From NCBI GenBank assembly GCA_030620285.1, contig JAUXFA010000048.1, forward strand, positions 1 through 7,698: a stretch of 7,698 nucleotides of DNA, written 5' to 3'. Shown here one piece after another: positions 1-6,266 of the stretch. The stretch is from Piscirickettsiaceae bacterium (GTDB lineage: Bacteria; Pseudomonadota; Gammaproteobacteria; Nitrosococcales; Methylophagaceae). Below the pieces are notes generated by a model. The model was not told where the DNA came from and did not search any database. It saw only the letters and a list, made by a program, of their open reading frames with translations. Each line of letters opens with the position of its first letter. Position 1 is the first letter of the stretch. Position numbers and translations under genes: made by a program.

Positions 1-406
1 AAGCATCAACTGGTTTTTTGCCAGCACGACGTTCAGCGCGATAAAGCTCAAGTAAACGACCACGAATAAGTGGATATTTTATACGGTGAGGGCTATATAA
101 ATACCATGAGAAACTGGCACCACGTTGGCAACCGCGAGGTTCATGGTTAGGCAAGTCATCACGCGTCCGAGGGTAATCTGTTTGTTGCATTTCAAATGCA
201 CCCAGACCGCCTTTAACAAAAATCTTCCATGAACAACCACCAGTACAATTTACACCATGAGTTGAACGTACGACTTTGTCATGACGCCAGCGATTACGAT
301 AACCTTCTTCCCACTGACGGTCTTCGTTAGTTACGATGCCATGATCATCTGAGAAGGTATCTTTAACCTTATCAAAGAAATTTAGCCTATCTAAAAAATG
401 ACTCAT
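1..406 (-). CDS. narG: Respiratory nitrate reductase alpha subunit NarG (N-terminal part, cut by window edge)
   Basis: This encodes the start of the molybdenum-cofactor catalytic subunit of the membrane-bound, cytoplasm-facing quinol:nitrate oxidoreductase NarGHI. Only 135 complete codons are present; the E. coli protein is about 1,247 residues, so roughly 11% is visible and the frame runs off the left edge. The N-terminus ([11 protein letters not shown]) aligns directly with E. coli NarG (MSKFLDRF...). The unusual FS0 [4Fe-4S] ligands are all present: His50, Cys54, Cys58 ([13 protein letters not shown]) and Cys93 ([10 protein letters not shown]). The conserved QQTDYPRTR stretch lies near residues 74-82 and SWYLYS near 100-105. 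There is no cleavable signal peptide, as expected for the Nar type rather than the periplasmic Nap type. The start ATG (406-404) has a GGAG ribosome binding site seven bases upstream (417-414). It follows narK2 after a 78-base spacer and is most likely in the same transcript, with narHJI expected beyond the window. Identification is very secure. Confidence 0.97.
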   Translation of the reverse strand, partial: MSHFLDRLNFFDKVKDTFSDDHGIVTNEDRQWEEGYRNRWRHDKVVRSTHGVNCTGGCSWKIFVKGGLGAFEMQQTDYPRTRDDLPNHEPRGCQRGASFSWYLYSPHRIKYPLIRGRLLELYRAERRAGKKPVDA

Positions 407-446
407 ATTCTCTCTCCGTTTTTACGTTTACTACTAACAATTCATC

Positions 447-473
447 AAGGCAGTCAGTGCATCTGACGACCCT
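447..473 (-). other. Intercistronic stem-loop between narK2 and narG
   Basis: In the narK2-narG spacer the transcript can fold into a five-base perfect stem (GTCAG/CTGAC, 467-463 with 457-453) around a five-base loop. One mismatch separates this from a further five outer pairs, two of them G-U, out to 447/473. No U-run follows, so it does not look like an intrinsic terminator. It may instead stabilise or mark a processing point between the transporter and reductase parts of the message. The narG ribosome binding site at 417-414 lies outside the stem. Function is inferred from position only. Confidence 0.4.
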
Positions 474-484
474 TTAATTTTGGT

Positions 485-2104
485 TTAAGGGTTATAAAAC
501 TCTACATTTTTACGTAGGTAGAACCACCAGTTAATTACCATGCAAACCACATAGAACACGGCAAACCCATACAATGCATTTTCAGGTGTGGTGGCTTTTA
601 TTTGCTCGCCAAACACTTTAGGAATAATGAATGCACCGTAAGCGGCTACTGCTGATGTCCAACCTAAAACCGGTCCAGCTTGCTCTTTATTAAATACTTG
701 CGAGATGGTGCGGAATGTTGAGCCATTGCCCAAACCTGTTGCTGCGAACAACACTACAAATAAGATTAAGAACGGCCAGAAGAACTCTTCTGGTGTTGCT
801 GAGGCATAGGCTTGTTTCATGAAGTAAGCCACACCTAAAGCAGATGCCACCATAATAGCTGAGATGATTTGAGTGACTTTGGCGCCGCCCATTTTATCAG
901 CAAGCATGCCACCAATTGGACGAATCAATGCGCCCACAAATGCACCCATCCAAGCATAGGTTAATGCTGATGGACCATTAGGATTGACTACGTCATGTGT
1001 CATGACACCATCTACCAACAGATGTTGAAAACCAAATACAACTTTAATAGATAGCGCTAAAGTGGCGGCATAACCGATAAATGAACCGAATGTCATCACG
1101 TATATAACCGTCATTGCCCATGTGTGTTTATTATTAAAGATTTTATATTGACGGTTTAAACCTTCTTTATAATCATCACCTAAAGGCAACATTTTTAATA
1201 AGAATACGGTGAGAGCAATAATAATAGGTAATGTTACCCATTTGCTCAGCATGATTCCTGAACCGCTTACCGCTTCTGGTAGCATTAACCACAAACCAAA
1301 CGCAGCTGTTGCAAGACCCAAAATCAGCATTACAATAATCTTAACAAAGGCGCTCATGGTAGAGCCGATTCTAGGTGATACATGATCAGCAGTGATATTG
1401 TTCATTCCCATCCACGTTGCAATGGAAAGAGGAATTAAGATGATTAACCAAATATAACCGGCATTTTGAATATAGGTTTCTGTGCCAGCCGGGATCTTAC
1501 CGATAAGCGTACCTGAGGAGATTTCTAATGCCATGGAGCCGCCAGTAAAGCCAACTGCCAACGTCATTGCTAGAGGAATTAATATTTGCATGGTAGTAAC
1601 ACCAAAGTTACCTAAACCTGCATTCATCCCTAAAGAATACCCTTGTACTTTCTTTGGATAAAAGAAAGAAATATTTGACATTGACGAGGCAAAATTACCG
1701 CCACCAATACCAGATAATAAAGCTAGAATCTGGAAGTGCCAAAAAGGTGTATCAGGACTAGACAATGCAATGCCTACACCGAGTGCTGGCAATATTAACA
1801 GTGTCGTTGTTAAGAAAATGGTATTTCTACCACCTGCTAAGCGAATGAAAAAGGTTGATGGAATGCGGAGTGTCGCACCCGATAAACCTGCAATAGCAGC
1901 TAAAGTGAATAATTGTGATTTTTCGAAACCACCATAACCGAGGTTAAGCATTTGTACTGTAATAATGCCCCACATTAACCAGATAGCAAAACCGCTTAAC
2001 AGGCTTGGAATTGAGATCCATAAATTCTTGCTGGCAATGTGTTTACCTTCAGATTCCCAGAACTGATCGTCCTCGACTTCCCATTTTTTTAAATCACTAG
2101 ACAT
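485..2104 (-). CDS. narK2: Nitrate/nitrite transporter, NarK2 type, with extra central membrane segment pair
   Basis: This is a major facilitator superfamily protein of the nitrate/nitrite porter family, 539 residues, in the inner membrane. It is closest to E. coli NarK/NarU, which exchange nitrate for nitrite. The N-terminal stretch EDDQFWESEG...IASKNLWIS matches E. coli NarK (EDPAFWQQRG...IASRNLWIS). The two substrate-binding arginines are present: Arg80 (GATLRIPSTF) and Arg395 (GALIRPIGGM). Both nitrate signature regions are also visible: near residues 162-171 (AGLGNFGVTT) and 456-466 (TGLGNGSTFRT). It is about 75 residues longer than E. coli NarK (463). Most of the excess lies between the two six-helix halves, near residues 240-315, where two further hydrophobic stretches occur (about 252-275 and 288-305). 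That predicts 14 rather than 12 helices. ATG at 2104-2102 has AAGGGG upstream; the gene begins 13 bases after the narK1 stop and is clearly cotranscribed. Family assignment is secure; the type-2 label rests on similarity and gene order. Confidence 0.94.
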   Translation of the reverse strand: MSSDLKKWEVEDDQFWESEGKHIASKNLWISIPSLLSGFAIWLMWGIITVQMLNLGYGGFEKSQLFTLAAIAGLSGATLRIPSTFFIRLAGGRNTIFLTTTLLILPALGVGIALSSPDTPFWHFQILALLSGIGGGNFASSMSNISFFYPKKVQGYSLGMNAGLGNFGVTTMQILIPLAMTLAVGFTGGSMALEISSGTLIGKIPAGTETYIQNAGYIWLIILIPLSIATWMGMNNITADHVSPRIGSTMSAFVKIIVMLILGLATAAFGLWLMLPEAVSGSGIMLSKWVTLPIIIALTVFLLKMLPLGDDYKEGLNRQYKIFNNKHTWAMTVIYVMTFGSFIGYAATLALSIKVVFGFQHLLVDGVMTHDVVNPNGPSALTYAWMGAFVGALIRPIGGMLADKMGGAKVTQIISAIMVASALGVAYFMKQAYASATPEEFFWPFLILFVVLFAATGLGNGSTFRTISQVFNKEQAGPVLGWTSAVAAYGAFIIPKVFGEQIKATTPENALYGFAVFYVVCMVINWWFYLRKNVEFYNP

Positions 2105-2117
2105 GACTACCCCTTTT

Positions 2118-3395
2118 TTATTGTTCAGCTGCGTCAGCGGCTGCTTTTTTTGCTAAATATTGTTGATGGCGTTCAGCCTTCATTGGTCGTACTTCAGTCC
2201 AATACATCCAAACTAATGACACCCAAACCACACCGAACATCAACATAAACACAGAAGACCGAACACCAGTAAGATCAACCAGAGCGCCGAACATAATAGG
2301 TAAGAAGAAGCCACCCATGCCGCCTGCTAGACCAACAATGCCTGAGATAACGCCAATATTATGCGTGTAATCATCTGAGATATATTTGAATACGGATGCT
2401 TTACCAATCGCGAATGCAACACCGATAGTGAACATCAAAATAGTGAATGCAGTTGAGTTAAGTCCAATATGGAGGTCGATTGCACCATCTACAGTCATAA
2501 TGCTGAGTTGAGTTTGTGGATACGATAAGAAGAACAAACATACTAACGAAATCCATAGAACCCACCATGTAACAGTATGAGCTCCGTGTTTATCAGAAAA
2601 GTAGCCACCCATTGCACGTAAAATACCACCTGGTAATGAGAAGCATGCAGCTAGTAGAGCGGCAGTTTTAAGATCAAAACCATATTCAGCGATATAGTAT
2701 TTAGTCATCCATAACGCTAAAGCTACATAGCCACCAAATACGATGGAGTAGTATTGGCAAAGTTTCCACACCACAGGATCTTTTAGTGCTTTTAACTCGT
2801 CAGCAATACTGAATTTTTTATCTGATCTATGAGCAGGATCATCATAGGTAAATAGCCAGAATGCAATCGCCATAACGGTCATAATCACGGCGTAGACCTT
2901 AGGCACCATTGCCCAGCCGTAAGCCACTACAATACTAGGCGCCACTAATTTAGTTATTGCAGCCCCAACATTACCAGCACCAAATATTCCCATTGCAGTG
3001 CCTTGCTGGTTTTTAGGGAACCAGCGAGCAACGTAAGCAATACCTACAGTAAACGATGCGCCTGCAAGACCGACAAACAAACCTAGAACTAAATAATGCC
3101 AATATTCTGTGCCGGCAGAGACAAACCAAATGGGAATGATGGTTGATACCATTAAACTCATAAAGACGATTCGGCCACCATAAATATCGGTCAAAATACC
3201 AATGGGAAGCCTAAATAAAGAGCCAGTTAAGACTGGCATAGCGATTAAAATACCGAATTGGGTTTCATTTAAACCCAGTGTTTCTTTAATTGGGATACCG
3301 ATAACAGCAAACATCATCCACACCATAAAACAGACAGTGAAAGATAAAGTGCTTGCAGCGGTGACTGACCACGCTTTTGATTTTTGTGTAGGCAT
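2118..3395 (-). CDS. narK1: Nitrate/nitrite transporter, NarK1 type
   Basis: This is an inner-membrane major facilitator protein of the nitrate/nitrite porter family, 425 residues, with about 12 hydrophobic segments. Its shorter length and sequence fit the NarK1 type, which in studied denitrifiers imports nitrate with protons, rather than the NarK2 exchanger encoded next. The substrate-binding arginines are visible at Arg62 (GSLFRLPIG, followed by the MFS loop motif with GILTDIYGGR) and Arg260 (GGILRAMGGYFSD). The nitrate signature regions are near residues 138-148 (FGAGNVGAAIT) and 330-341 (IGKASVFKYIS). The tail is hydrophilic and alanine-rich (AKKAAADAAEQ). ATG at 3395-3393 is preceded by a strong AGGGGG ribosome binding site. 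It is the first gene after the 130-base control region, so it probably heads the narK1K2GHJI transcript. Energy coupling (symport or antiport) is inferred from the family, not shown by the sequence. Confidence 0.94.
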   Translation of the reverse strand: MPTQKSKAWSVTAASTLSFTVCFMVWMMFAVIGIPIKETLGLNETQFGILIAMPVLTGSLFRLPIGILTDIYGGRIVFMSLMVSTIIPIWFVSAGTEYWHYLVLGLFVGLAGASFTVGIAYVARWFPKNQQGTAMGIFGAGNVGAAITKLVAPSIVVAYGWAMVPKVYAVIMTVMAIAFWLFTYDDPAHRSDKKFSIADELKALKDPVVWKLCQYYSIVFGGYVALALWMTKYYIAEYGFDLKTAALLAACFSLPGGILRAMGGYFSDKHGAHTVTWWVLWISLVCLFFLSYPQTQLSIMTVDGAIDLHIGLNSTAFTILMFTIGVAFAIGKASVFKYISDDYTHNIGVISGIVGLAGGMGGFFLPIMFGALVDLTGVRSSVFMLMFGVVWVSLVWMYWTEVRPMKAERHQQYLAKKAAADAAEQ

Positions 3396-3416
3396 TTCGC
3401 CCCCTAAATTACTAAA

Positions 3417-3422
3417 TTTATA
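3417..3422 (-). promoter_or_regulatory. Candidate -10 element of the narK1K2G promoter
   Basis: The minus strand reads TATAAA here, five of six matches to TATAAT, inside an AT-rich CTATATAAATTT stretch. A 17-base spacing would put the -35 hexamer at 3440-3445, which reads ACAATG and does not resemble TTGACA. A good -10 without a -35 is typical of activator-dependent promoters, as expected for FNR/NarL control. Transcription would start near 3410, giving a leader of about 15 bases before narK1. Confidence 0.4.
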
Positions 3423-3441
3423 TAGTGTTAGGATAGACGCA

Positions 3442-3454
3442 TTGTTTACAACAA
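3442..3454. promoter_or_regulatory. 13-base perfect-arm palindrome, possible operator upstream of narK1
   Basis: The sequence is TTGTT-TAC-AACAA, a perfect inverted repeat with a three-base centre. It resembles FNR/CRP-family half sites, but the FNR/Anr consensus is TTGAT-N4-ATCAA, so each arm differs and the spacing is one base short. It is centred about 38 bases upstream of the inferred start point, where a class II activator could sit. Binding is unproven. Confidence 0.3.
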
Positions 3455-3477
3455 CCTATTCTCCTGAAGTATAGGTT
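3453..3477. repeat. Inverted repeat AACCTAT-N11-ATAGGTT in the narK1 upstream region
   Basis: Seven-base perfect arms are separated by 11 bases, so the arm centres lie about 1.7 helical turns apart. The left arm shares its AA with the preceding TTGTT-N3-AACAA palindrome, making a compact composite element. It could be a dimeric regulator site or a weak RNA hairpin. There is no U-run after it, so it is not a terminator. It contains TACTTCA (3471-3465 on the minus strand), a six-of-seven match to the NarL heptamer TACYNMT. Confidence 0.35.
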
Positions 3478-3480
3478 TTA

Positions 3481-3504
3481 AAGAAAAAAGGACTAGTTCT
3501 TTTG
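3481..3504 (-). terminator. Weak terminator-like hairpin after narL
   Basis: About 20 to 40 bases past the narL stop, the transcript reads AAAAG, a short central segment, CUUUU and then more U-rich sequence. This gives a five-pair, mostly A-U stem with a U tract. A partly symmetrical A tract on the other side means the same bases could act in both directions. The stem is weak, so at most partial termination of the narXL transcript is expected, allowing some read-through into narK1. Confidence 0.3.
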
Positions 3505-3513
3505 GGTAGGGTA
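3502..3513 (-). promoter_or_regulatory. Tandem TACCC repeats, possible NarL heptamers
   Basis: On the minus strand two TACCC units follow one another directly (TACCCTA at 3513-3507 and TACCCAA at 3508-3502). The second matches the NarL heptamer TACYNMT at six of seven positions and the first at five. They lie roughly 92-103 bases upstream of the inferred narK1 start point, a distance at which NarL sites occur in the E. coli narK promoter. The match is modest and could be chance. Confidence 0.25.
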
Positions 3514-3525
3514 GTTGTTAATGAT

Positions 3526-4185
3526 TTAATCAGAGTGGGGCATTAAGCCATGTTCAACAGCATAAACGGCCGCTTGAACCCGACTACTGATTTTCAGCTT
3601 TCGTAATATGCCCTGAACATGAATTTTGACGGTTGATTCGGCCAAATCAAGGGTTCGGGCAATACTCTTATTGCTTTCGCCTTGAGCTAACATCACAATG
3701 ATTTGACTCTCACGCGGGGTTAATTTGACAGCCTGTTTTTCTGGCTTTTGTTCAACCACCGGTTCACGAACGGCGTCCATTAGTGCGGTAGACATTTGAG
3801 GCGACATAACAGACTCACCATTAATGGCTTTGCGGATAGAATCAACCAGAAAATCAATTTCAATATTTTTGAGTAGATAACCTCGGGCACCACTGCGTAA
3901 GGCTTGCATTAAATCTTGAGCATCTTCTGAAACGGTTAACATCAATACGACTGTTTCAGGTACTTCGTCAGTTAATATCTGCAATGCTTCTAAACCACTG
4001 GTGCCTGGCATATGAAGATCTAATAACACAATATCGGGCTTCAGTTGTTGGGCCCGTTTAATACCCTCAAGCCCATCACTGGCTTCGCCGACTACTTCAA
4101 AATCTTGCTGGCTTTCAAGCAAAGACTTGATCCCACTTCGGAATAAGCTGTGATCATCAACTAATAGAATTCGAATGTTGCTCAT
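3526..4185 (-). CDS. narL: Nitrate/nitrite response regulator NarL
   Basis: This is a 219-residue cytoplasmic two-component response regulator of the NarL/FixJ family. The receiver domain (about 1-125) has the acidic pair Asp10-Asp11, phosphoacceptor Asp56 (VLLDLHMPG), Thr84 and Lys106 (YLLKN). A linker (about 128-152) leads to a LuxR/GerE-type helix-turn-helix (about 153-213: LTPRESQII...NKSIARTLDL...STVKIHVQ). Close similarity to E. coli NarL is clear (GEASDG, LLDL.MPG, ESTVK.HV, SSRVQAAV against KSRVEAAV). In the recognition helix, E. coli Lys188/Val189/Lys192 correspond to Lys187, Ile188 and Gln191 here, so DNA contacts may differ. The ATG (4185-4183) overlaps the narX stop TGA in ATGA, which implies translational coupling; the independent ribosome binding site is poor. 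Phosphorylated NarL is expected to activate the downstream narK1K2G operon. Confidence 0.95.
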   Translation of the reverse strand: MSNIRILLVDDHSLFRSGIKSLLESQQDFEVVGEASDGLEGIKRAQQLKPDIVLLDLHMPGTSGLEALQILTDEVPETVVLMLTVSEDAQDLMQALRSGARGYLLKNIEIDFLVDSIRKAINGESVMSPQMSTALMDAVREPVVEQKPEKQAVKLTPRESQIIVMLAQGESNKSIARTLDLAESTVKIHVQGILRKLKISSRVQAAVYAVEHGLMPHSD

Positions 4186-6128
4186 ACCTGAGAAGGTTTC
4201 TCAATTAAAATAGTAGCTAGTGGCAAGGTCAAGCATATTGTAGTTCCGTTATCAGGAGAAGAGTCGATTGTTAATTTTCCATTAATTCGATGAGTACGCT
4301 CTTTCATAATGCGAAGCCCAACATGTGTTTCACCGGCATCTTCAGAATGGTCAAAACCAATGCCATCATCATGAATTATTAATTGGCAATCATTGCCATG
4401 AGAGAGCTGAACATCAACGTGTGAAGCTTTTGAATGTTTACGAATATTAGAGAGACATTCATGCAGAATATGTAAAAATTGTAATATTATCTCAGGTTGT
4501 AGTGGTAGCGCATTACCTTCAAATTCATAATGTGTGCTTATGCCCGTTTGCCCTTCAAATTTTTCTAAGGCATCACGGATAGCAACATCTATATCATCAT
4601 GCTCTATTCTCGTGCGGAAATGAACCAGTAATTCACGTACATCATCATAACTTTCTTGTATCCCTTCTCTAATCTGAACCAGCGTTTTATTTACTTGCTC
4701 AAGGTGTCCTTTATGTAAACCATCTTGTAATAACTGAGCTTGAATATTTAAAAAAGCAAGTGATTGGGCAATGCTATCGTGTAGCTCTTGAGCCAATAAA
4801 TTACGCTCTTCTGATATTGCCATCTCTTTTTCACGTGCTACAAAAAGCTGATTTTCAATAGCTGACCCCAGATGCTGACTTACTGTTTCGAGTAGTTTTA
4901 GCTCTGCTTTAGGCAGAACGTGTGGCTGAAAAAAGAATAAATTAAATACACCGATTACTTGTTGTCGGGCTTTGACGGGAACAGAGACTACACCATGAAA
5001 ACCCTCATTTTTACATGTTTGATTGGTCAGCAAGCCACCCTCTTCAATAGAAATAGTATTGCAGCTGGTGGATACTTCATTATTAATTGTTTCACCACAT
5101 AAACATTCACCACACTGTAGCTGGTTTTCTTTGGCAATAAATTCTTTAGAAAGACCTGAACAAGCAATAATGGGTGCGGCTAAACCTTTGGGGTCAACAA
5201 GCCTAACGACGCCTGCTGGTGCATTAAATAAGTCCATCATTTTATTCAATACAACATCACATAACACTTCTGTTGTTGGAGTAGTATTTACAAAGGATGC
5301 TGTTTCATAAAGAGCAGCTAATTCCCGACTTTTTGTTTCCAAGGTATTTGTTTTTATTCTAATTCGGTCTTCAAGCGTGGCATAAAGCTCTTGTAACTGC
5401 TTGACCATATGGTTAAAACCAGCAGCCAGATCGCCAAGTTCGTCATGGCTAGTGACAGGAAGACGAATACTAAAGTCTCCTTGGCCCATTATGTCCAAGC
5501 CTTCTTTTAGCCGACGCACGGGTGTTATGACCATTTTAGTAAACAATGAAATGAGCAATACTGTTCCTATAAAAGCCAAAGCAACCAAACCATTTTGGAA
5601 ATTGCGTAATAGCCCAGTGGCTTGTGCCTGACTTTTCTCTATCATCACTACCAAATCATCTATACGCTCAACAAATACCTTCAAATTTTCACTGTAATTT
5701 TTTAATAACTTATCTGCTTTTACGTTATCTGGCTCAGTTAAAATTGCATTAACCGATAACTTATTTTGTTGATGCCATGTTTGTTGTATTTCCTCTAAAG
5801 TTAAGCGAATATCTGCATCTTTAGGCAATAACAAAGGTCGGGTGGAGTCCCCTTTTTCTAGTAGGGTTAGGGTCTGTTCAAATTGAGAAATGACGTGATC
5901 AATCTTGACAGTTAATGCCTCAGAGGGATGGTCTATATGTTGCGCCAACAGAAAACCAATTTGATATGAACGCATGCGCTCACTACCGGCATCATTAATT
6001 GCTGCAACGCCGCCTTCTAAACGCCGAGACACATGCAATGTTGAGGCAATAGCCACAAAGGCGATAACAAAATAGACCAGCAATAAAGTGGTGATCTTTT
6101 GTTGAATTGTTAGTTCAGAGAGCGTCAT
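4182..6128 (-). CDS. narX: Nitrate/nitrite sensor histidine kinase NarX, with GAF domain
   Basis: This is an inner-membrane sensor kinase that phosphorylates NarL; 648 residues from the ATG at 6128. Order: TM1 (about 13-31), periplasmic sensor with P-box AAINDAGSERMRSYQ (42-56; Arg51 is at the nitrate-binding Arg54 position of E. coli NarX), TM2 (about 179-198), HAMP (about 200-250), coiled coil, GAF (about 275-430), HisKA_3 dimerisation domain with phospho-His450 (ELHDSIAQS) and HATPase_c with N box (Asn561), DDGIGF (587-592) and GLRIMKER (from 604). The GAF carries a cysteine cluster (Cys339, 342, 344, 356, 372). The frame extends upstream to GTG 6140 and TTG 6152. ATG 6128 is preferred because it fits the candidate -10 at 6156-6161, which would start transcription near 6149 and exclude the TTG. 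However, AGGA at 6147-6144 is 15 bases from the ATG and three from the GTG, so the start is not certain. TGA overlaps the narL start by four bases. Confidence 0.92.
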   Translation of the reverse strand: MTLSELTIQQKITTLLLVYFVIAFVAIASTLHVSRRLEGGVAAINDAGSERMRSYQIGFLLAQHIDHPSEALTVKIDHVISQFEQTLTLLEKGDSTRPLLLPKDADIRLTLEEIQQTWHQQNKLSVNAILTEPDNVKADKLLKNYSENLKVFVERIDDLVVMIEKSQAQATGLLRNFQNGLVALAFIGTVLLISLFTKMVITPVRRLKEGLDIMGQGDFSIRLPVTSHDELGDLAAGFNHMVKQLQELYATLEDRIRIKTNTLETKSRELAALYETASFVNTTPTTEVLCDVVLNKMMDLFNAPAGVVRLVDPKGLAAPIIACSGLSKEFIAKENQLQCGECLCGETINNEVSTSCNTISIEEGGLLTNQTCKNEGFHGVVSVPVKARQQVIGVFNLFFFQPHVLPKAELKLLETVSQHLGSAIENQLFVAREKEMAISEERNLLAQELHDSIAQSLAFLNIQAQLLQDGLHKGHLEQVNKTLVQIREGIQESYDDVRELLVHFRTRIEHDDIDVAIRDALEKFEGQTGISTHYEFEGNALPLQPEIILQFLHILHECLSNIRKHSKASHVDVQLSHGNDCQLIIHDDGIGFDHSEDAGETHVGLRIMKERTHRINGKLTIDSSPDNGTTICLTLPLATILIEKPSQV

Positions 6129-6155
6129 GGTGTGAATCACTATTCCTACCAAAAT

Positions 6156-6161
6156 AGTATA
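6156..6161 (-). promoter_or_regulatory. Candidate -10 element of the narXL promoter
   Basis: The minus strand reads TATACT, five of six matches to the sigma-70 consensus, in the 138-base gap between the kinase gene and the narX ATG. The hexamer 17 bases upstream reads TTAAAT, a weak -35 (three of six). The predicted start near 6149 leaves a leader of about 21 bases. The rest of the gap (6162-6266) is AT-rich. I found no convincing terminator for the upstream gene and no good FNR site in it. Confidence 0.35.
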
Positions 6162-6266
6162 AAGCCGTAGTCTATATTATTTAACCAATAGCTAGAATGT
6201 TATTTTTTCTGCTTCTTGTTGTGTAAACAGGTAATAGAGCAGGCCAAACTGTAATGGTTTAATGAA

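Noticed and set aside
3202..3474. Plus-strand open frame of 90 codons across the narK1 start and its promoter
   Set aside because: It lies opposite the strongly conserved narK1 N-terminal coding sequence, resembles no protein I recognise, and covers the control region.
3523..3533. TGATT-T-AATCA palindrome at the narL stop as an FNR box
   Set aside because: It has the TGAT/ATCA arms but a three-base rather than four-base centre, and it partly lies in narL coding sequence more than 110 bases from the inferred narK1 start point.
5023..5310. Plus-strand open frame of 95 codons
   Set aside because: It is antisense to the NarX GAF domain, which is clearly the real coding sequence; the product has no recognisable features.
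5401..5631. Plus-strand open frame of 76 codons
   Set aside because: It is antisense to the NarX HAMP and TM2 region, with no recognisable product.
6129..6152. Extension of narX to a TTG start at 6152
   Set aside because: TTG is rare as a start, and the candidate -10 at 6156-6161 would begin transcription downstream of it. GTG at 6140 remains possible because of AGGA three bases upstream.
6215..6232. TTGTTGTGTAAACA in the narX upstream gap as an FNR site or shared motif with the narK1 region
   Set aside because: The second half-site matches the FNR consensus poorly, and the resemblance to the narK1 palindrome involves a two-base spacing difference, so chance is likely in AT-rich DNA.
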